Source: Methylophilaceae bacterium UBA6140
Lineage (GTDB): Bacteria > Pseudomonadota > Gammaproteobacteria > Burkholderiales > Methylophilaceae
DNA length: 10,410 bases
Assembly: GCA_002423265.1 (NCBI GenBank)
Contig: DIVE01000111.1
Span: 1 to 10,410 of the forward strand
Direction of reading: 5' to 3'
Below, piece by piece: positions 6,722-10,410 of the stretch. Made by a program: the position numbers and the translations under genes. The notes below the pieces were generated by a model that saw only the letters and a program-made list of their open reading frames with translations, had not been told where the DNA came from and made no database searches. Position 1 is the first letter of the stretch; every line of letters starts with the position of its first letter.

Positions 6722-8197
6722 TTAGAACGCAAACTGGGTACGGAAAAGGATGGCCTGTTCGTCGTCTTCGTTTTTGCCGTTCACGCTGACACTGCCGCCA
6801 CCGAATTGATCCTCGAAGTCGGTCTTGACATAGTCCAGCATGAAGCGCACGTGTGGATTCGGTACGAACTTGACGCCAACCGTCAGTGCATCGGCCTTGG
6901 CATAACCACTTGCACCGGTGGAAATCTGTGCATCCTTGCCGGCACCGGCGCGGATACCAACTTCATCAAAATCGCCTGCGTCGAACTTGCTGTAACGGAC
7001 GCCGACTTCCCATGCGCCGCCCTTGAAGTTTTTGGCATCGAAGTTGTTCTTGGGCTTGATGCCGCTGAACGCGCCATTTCTGTAACGGCTGGCGTGACTC
7101 TCACCAGTAATGGTCCACAAAGCTTCGGCATACCAAACCTTGATTTCAGGGTCGTAACTGCCTGTGGCCGTATCAAAATCGAATTCATTTTTGACCCACT
7201 GGCCCTGGACCTTGAATGGACCATAGGCGAGCGCTGCTTCCAGACCCAGACGGCTACGATCAATTTCCGCATCTACAAAGTTGTTATTGGCAACGACAGG
7301 TCCATTAAAGAACTTGGCACCGCGGGCTTCAGTGCTACGATCGCCACCAAACGCATTCACGCCATCTGCCTTGGAAATATCGCCCTCGGAGAAAGCCAGA
7401 CCGGCATGCAGAACCATGTCCTTGTTACCCATGATTTCAGCGAAATTGATCGTGGCGCGACCAATGATATCCTTGTTATCAACTCGCACATCATTTTCTG
7501 TGCCGTTCTGACCACGGCCGTTGGATGTTGCCAATGCGTAGGTGATGCCTTTCCATGGTGAGCCGTGAACCATGGCACCGATTTCCTTGGCCGGGATATA
7601 CGCATCGACGAAGCTGCGCTCAATGAAGTCGATATTATTCGAGCTGGTCAGCTGCTCCATGCTGAACGGCATCTTGAATTGACCGACACGGAACTGAACC
7701 GGCTTCCACCAAGCAACATTCAGGTAGGCAACGTCGAGCACCGGCGCGGAACCAGTGCCGTTAAATACAACCTCGCCCTCGTAATGATCAAGAAAGCGTG
7801 CTTTTACACCGATACGTGCGCGACGGACATCGTAGGTATCAGAGCCGGTGGAACTGGCTGCATTTGATCCATTATTATCCTCGTCATAGTTGTACCAGCG
7901 CGAGTCAAAGTGCACGCGCCCGTTAATTGTCATACTGTTCTTGCCGTCTTCAGTACCGATCACGATACCGTCCTTGTAGGTAGCGGTCACAGCGCCTTTG
8001 CTCTTCTTTTCAGCAGCCTCTTTTTCACCAGCACGGCCCTTCATCAACAATGCACCCTCTTCTTCCGTCAGCACGCCCTTGGCGATCAGTGCATTGACGA
8101 TATCGTCAGTCGAGTCGGCCATTGCGTTTGCACCGAAGCTCATCAGCAGAGCGCCGGATACAGCAGCGATCACGCCACGTAGTTTTGCATGTTTCAT
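6722..8197 (-). CDS. OprO/OprP-type outer membrane porin
   Basis: An outer-membrane beta-barrel channel of the phosphate-selective porin O/P family, probably for uptake of phosphate or other anions. The 491 residues start with a signal peptide (MKHAKLRGVIAAVSGALLMS, then FGANAMA), with cleavage likely after Ala25 or Ala27. A short helical segment (about 30-68, with AKGVLTEEEGALL) comes before the barrel. The barrel shows the family pattern of alternating strands and the segments INGRVHFDSRWY, DVRRARIGVKARF, YEGEVVFNG, VQFRVGQFKMPFSMEQLTS and FIERSF. It ends in FRTQFAF, with the C-terminal Phe needed for BAM insertion. A GGGAG site lies eight bases before the ATG. A Pho-box promoter lies upstream and a terminator downstream, so it is a single-gene unit. 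Ion selectivity cannot be read from sequence; the promoter favours phosphate. Confidence 0.93.
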   Translation of the reverse strand: MKHAKLRGVIAAVSGALLMSFGANAMADSTDDIVNALIAKGVLTEEEGALLMKGRAGEKEAAEKKSKGAVTATYKDGIVIGTEDGKNSMTINGRVHFDSRWYNYDEDNNGSNAASSTGSDTYDVRRARIGVKARFLDHYEGEVVFNGTGSAPVLDVAYLNVAWWKPVQFRVGQFKMPFSMEQLTSSNNIDFIERSFVDAYIPAKEIGAMVHGSPWKGITYALATSNGRGQNGTENDVRVDNKDIIGRATINFAEIMGNKDMVLHAGLAFSEGDISKADGVNAFGGDRSTEARGAKFFNGPVVANNNFVDAEIDRSRLGLEAALAYGPFKVQGQWVKNEFDFDTATGSYDPEIKVWYAEALWTITGESHASRYRNGAFSGIKPKNNFDAKNFKGGAWEVGVRYSKFDAGDFDEVGIRAGAGKDAQISTGASGYAKADALTVGVKFVPNPHVRFMLDYVKTDFEDQFGGGSVSVNGKNEDDEQAILFRTQFAF

Positions 8198-8248
8198 TCG
8201 TCATACTCCCGGTTAAAAAATTGATTGGTTGAAATTCAACACGGGGCG

Positions 8249-8282
8249 ATTTTGCGCAACTTATGTGACAGATTAATGACGG
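8249..8282 (-). promoter_or_regulatory. Pho-box promoter of the porin gene
   Basis: On the - strand, 8282-8265 reads CCGTCATTAATCTGTCAC: two 7-bp direct repeats (CCGTCAT, CTGTCAC) separated by the AT-rich TAAT. This matches the enterobacterial PhoB box, as I recall it, at 16 of 18 positions. Ten bases further lies CAAAAT (8254-8249), a fair -10, at the same box-to--10 spacing as in E. coli phoA. There is no -35, as expected where PhoB replaces it. The 5' leader would be about 45 bases. Confidence 0.72.
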
Positions 8283-8343
8283 GAAATGAAATAGCTGTTG
8301 TCCTGTTGCACAAAAACAACAAGCTTGAAGAACTTCCGGAAAT

Positions 8344-8369
8344 AAAAAATCCGCCGGGGCGGATTTTTT
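8344..8369. terminator. Terminator downstream of lysS
   Basis: An 11-bp stem, AAAAAATCCGC (8344-8354) and GCGGATTTTTT (8359-8369), closes on a CGGG loop. The A and T runs on either side make it a Rho-independent terminator in either direction. It stands 27 bases beyond the lysS stop and separates lysS from the porin promoter. Confidence 0.92.
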
Positions 8370-8395
8370 ATTGATTCAGTATTAGCACAATACGA

Positions 8396-9916
8396 TTACA
8401 GGTGTTCCGGCCGCATGTGCGGGAAAAGAATGACATCGCGGATGCTGGGGCTATCGGTCAACAGCATCACCAGACGGTCGATGCCGATACCGCAACCGCC
8501 GGCAGGCGGCATGCCGTATTCAAGCGCACGGATGAAATCCGCATCGTAATACATGGCTTCGTTGTCACCCGCCTCCTTGGCTGCAACCTGTGCATGGAAA
8601 CGCGCAGCCTGATCCTCTGCATCGTTCAACTCGGAGAAGCCGTTGGCGATCTCACGGCCGGTGATGAAGAGCTCATAGCGCTCGGTGATCTCCGGGTTTT
8701 TGTCTGAAGCACGTGCCAGCGGCGAGACTTCGACCGGATAGTCGATGATGTAGGTCGGATTCCACAGTTGCGCCTCGGCCGTTTCTTCAAACAGCGCCAG
8801 TTGCAGCGCGCCGAGACCGGCGTGGTCAAACGGCTTGACGCCGAACTTCAACAGCTCCGCGCGCAAGTAAGCGGCATCGTGCAGCTGCTCCGGCGTGTAT
8901 TGCGGGGCGTATTTCTGAATCGCTCCGACAATGGTCAGACGCTCGAACGGTTTGGAGAAATCAAGCTCGCGACCCTGATATTGCACGACTGCCGAGCCGC
9001 AGGCCGCAATCGCAGCGGCACGAATGCAACGCTCGGTGAAATCCATCAGCCACAGATAATCGGTATAAGCGGCATAGAATTCCATCATCGTGAACTCGGG
9101 ATTGTGGCGCACGCTCAAGCCCTCGTTACGGAAATTGCGGTTGATCTCGAACACGCGCTCGAACCCACCGACCACCAGGCGCTTGAGGTAAAGCTCGGGC
9201 GCGATACGCATATACATCTGCATATCGAGCGCATTGTGATGCGTGATGAAAGGCTTGGCCGATGCGCCGCCCGGGATCGGATGCAACATGGGCGTTTCGA
9301 CTTCGAGGAACTGATGTTCCAGCATGAAGGCACGAATCCCGGATACCACCTTGCTGCGGGCGATGAAGGTTGCACGAGTTTCTTCTGATACGATCAGATC
9401 GACGTAGCGCTGGCGGTATTTGGCTTCCTGATCCTGCAAACCGTGGAATTTTTCCGGCAATGGGCGCAGCGACTTGGTCAGCAGGCGCAACTCTGTCACC
9501 TTCACCGAAAGCTCGCCGGTTTTGGTTTTGAACAGCACCCCTTCCGCCGCGACGATGTCGCCCATATCCCACTTCTTGAAAGCGTCATACAAGGCTTCGC
9601 CGATATTCTCGCGCGAGACAAAAAGCTGAATACGGCCGCTGCTGTCCTGCACGGTGGCAAAGCTCGCCTTGCCCATCACGCGCTTCAGCATCATGCGTCC
9701 GGCCACACTAACCTCAACCGCTTTCGGCTCCAGCACCTCGTTATCGAAACCGCCGAACTCGGCATGCAGCACCGACGCCTGGAAATCCGGTTTGAAGTCG
9801 TTGGGGAAAGCTGCTGTGCCATTGGATTTTGCAGCTTCACGAATCGCCTTCAGCTTTGCGCGACGCTCTGCAATGACGTGATTTTCATCCTGCTGTTCAG
9901 AAATATGATCTTCCAT
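8396..9916 (-). CDS. lysS: Lysyl-tRNA synthetase, class II
   Basis: Charges tRNA-Lys with lysine in the cytosol. The 506 residues (505 in E. coli LysS) show an N-terminal helical segment, the OB-fold anticodon-binding domain (about 68-150, [18 protein letters not shown] onward), then the class II catalytic core. Motif 1 is around 186-212 ([15 protein letters not shown]), motif 2 at 254-281 ([13 protein letters not shown] and [11 protein letters not shown]) and motif 3 at 476-504 ([19 protein letters not shown], ending FPHMRPE). The start is preceded by AAAGG at six bases. prfB lies upstream on the same strand, the common prfB-lysS pairing of proteobacteria, here 216 bp apart. A strong terminator follows. 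Confidence 0.98.
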   Translation of the reverse strand: MEDHISEQQDENHVIAERRAKLKAIREAAKSNGTAAFPNDFKPDFQASVLHAEFGGFDNEVLEPKAVEVSVAGRMMLKRVMGKASFATVQDSSGRIQLFVSRENIGEALYDAFKKWDMGDIVAAEGVLFKTKTGELSVKVTELRLLTKSLRPLPEKFHGLQDQEAKYRQRYVDLIVSEETRATFIARSKVVSGIRAFMLEHQFLEVETPMLHPIPGGASAKPFITHHNALDMQMYMRIAPELYLKRLVVGGFERVFEINRNFRNEGLSVRHNPEFTMMEFYAAYTDYLWLMDFTERCIRAAAIAACGSAVVQYQGRELDFSKPFERLTIVGAIQKYAPQYTPEQLHDAAYLRAELLKFGVKPFDHAGLGALQLALFEETAEAQLWNPTYIIDYPVEVSPLARASDKNPEITERYELFITGREIANGFSELNDAEDQAARFHAQVAAKEAGDNEAMYYDADFIRALEYGMPPAGGCGIGIDRLVMLLTDSPSIRDVILFPHMRPEHL

Positions 9917-9947
9917 TTGAAACCTTTAAAAAATCTTTAAAAAATTT

Positions 9948-9977
9948 AACCACACAGCGCGCAAAGAGCACGAAGAA
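9948..9977. repeat. Short 9-nt periodic stretch in the prfB-lysS gap
   Basis: After AAC the sequence reads as three imperfect 9-base units, CACACAGCG, CGCAAAGAG and CACGAAGAA. It resembles the degenerate CACAGAG-type tracts scattered in many beta- and gammaproteobacterial genomes. No function is known to me, and it may be a decayed repeat. Confidence 0.3.
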
Positions 9978-10074
9978 ATTCATGAATCACGAAACAATTG
10001 TCTGTCACTTATTACGGCTGAACCAATGCGCGAACCGTGAAAACGCAACCGCTATCCGGTTATAAATCAACTGG

Positions 10075-10106
10075 ATTCCGGATAATTGCTTCGCAATTTC
10101 CGGAAT
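10075..10106. repeat. ATTCCGGA hairpin repeat downstream of prfB
   Basis: ATTCCGGA (10075-10082) plus AATTGC (10084-10089) pair with GCAATT (10093-10098) plus TCCGGAAT (10099-10106). This gives 14 bp with one bulged T and a TTC loop. The flanks (CTGG before, GACG after) fit the GGATTCCGG/CCGGAATGAC family of dispersed palindromes common in proteobacteria and similar in design to neisserial dRS3. No T run follows on either strand, so it is more likely a repeat or transcript-end structure than a terminator. Confidence 0.6.
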
Positions 10107-10132
10107 GACGTGCTTTTCCGTGGTTCAAGATT

Positions 10133-10410
10133 TTAGACGCCCTGCTTCAAACTCTCGGAAATGAACGGATCAAGGTCGCCATCGAGCACACCCTGGGTAT
10201 TGCCGATCTCGACATTGGTACGCAAATCCTTGATGCGCGACTGGTCGAGCACATAGCTGCGAATCTGGTGGCCCCAGCCGATATCGGTCTTGGCATCTTC
10301 CAACGCCTGTTTTTCCTCGTTGCGCTTGCGCAGCTCCAGTTCGTAGAGACGCGCTTTCAGCATCGCCATGGCTTCATCCTTGTTGCGATGCTGCGAACGG
10401 TCGTTCTGAC
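10133..10410 (-). CDS. prfB: Peptide chain release factor 2 (C-terminal part)
   Basis: RF2 ends translation at UGA and UAA. Only the last 91 residues are in the window, starting [20 protein letters not shown] and ending SESLKQGV. They include the conserved [23 protein letters not shown] and [10 protein letters not shown]. The start of this segment matches the region about 25 residues after the GGQ catalytic motif, which, like the usual in-frame UGA frameshift site near the N-terminus, lies outside. RF2 rather than RF1 is chosen from the IRSYVLD-RIKDLRT block and from the lysS neighbour. Confidence 0.96.
   Translation of the reverse strand, partial: QNDRSQHRNKDEAMAMLKARLYELELRKRNEEKQALEDAKTDIGWGHQIRSYVLDQSRIKDLRTNVEIGNTQGVLDGDLDPFISESLKQGV

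Noticed and set aside
6686..7561. 291-codon open frame on the + strand opposite the porin
   Set aside because: The - strand product has a signal peptide, barrel strands and a terminal Phe, plus its own promoter and terminator. The + frame is a shadow.
8768..9388. 206-codon open frame on the + strand opposite lysS
   Set aside because: Overlaps the catalytic core of lysyl-tRNA synthetase, motifs 1-2 included; no motifs of its own.
9978..9987. 10-bp palindrome ATTCATGAAT before lysS as an operator
   Set aside because: Short AT-rich palindromes of this size arise by chance; no promoter elements are placed around it.

Overview
The window looks like chromosomal DNA of a betaproteobacterium, probably in or near the Nitrosomonadales. 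This rests on close family resemblance of the proteins, moderate GC content, an ISC operon preceded by a second cysteine desulfurase, and repeats of a kind common in that class. I cannot name the genus from sequence alone.

Left part (1-6082, + strand) is an almost complete housekeeping iron-sulfur cluster (ISC) operon. The order is a cysteine desulfurase paralogue (5' end cut off), iscS, iscU, iscA, hscB, hscA and fdx. IscS takes sulfur from cysteine, IscU is the scaffold, Fdx supplies electrons, HscA/HscB release the cluster from IscU by its LPPVK motif, and IscA is an A-type carrier. All key residues are present, at the same numbers as in E. coli for IscS, IscU, IscA and Fdx. iscR, if present, lies left of the window. 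No iscX follows fdx.

The operon is interrupted between iscS and iscU by 241 bp of repeat-like DNA. A 101-bp unit with perfect 12-bp terminal inverted repeats ends only three bases before the iscU Shine-Dalgarno. Its interior resembles, from memory, the neisserial Correia element. A second hairpin-bearing unit lies directly to its left. Smaller hairpins mark the iscA-hscB and hscB-hscA junctions.

Right part (6127-10410, all - strand), in the order of transcription: prfB (3' end only), a 216-bp gap with two short repeats, lysS, a strong hairpin terminator, a well-formed Pho-box promoter, an OprO/OprP-type porin, a GNRA-loop terminator, a 32-bp palindrome, and a small gene whose product has a conserved-looking head and a histone H1-like Lys/Ala/Pro tail. 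This last gene converges on fdx, with a hairpin terminator between them.

The genes are ordinary housekeeping ones and I found no complete new system. The points worth a second look are the repeat insertion inside the ISC operon, the paired cysteine desulfurases, and the predicted phosphate-starvation control of the porin.
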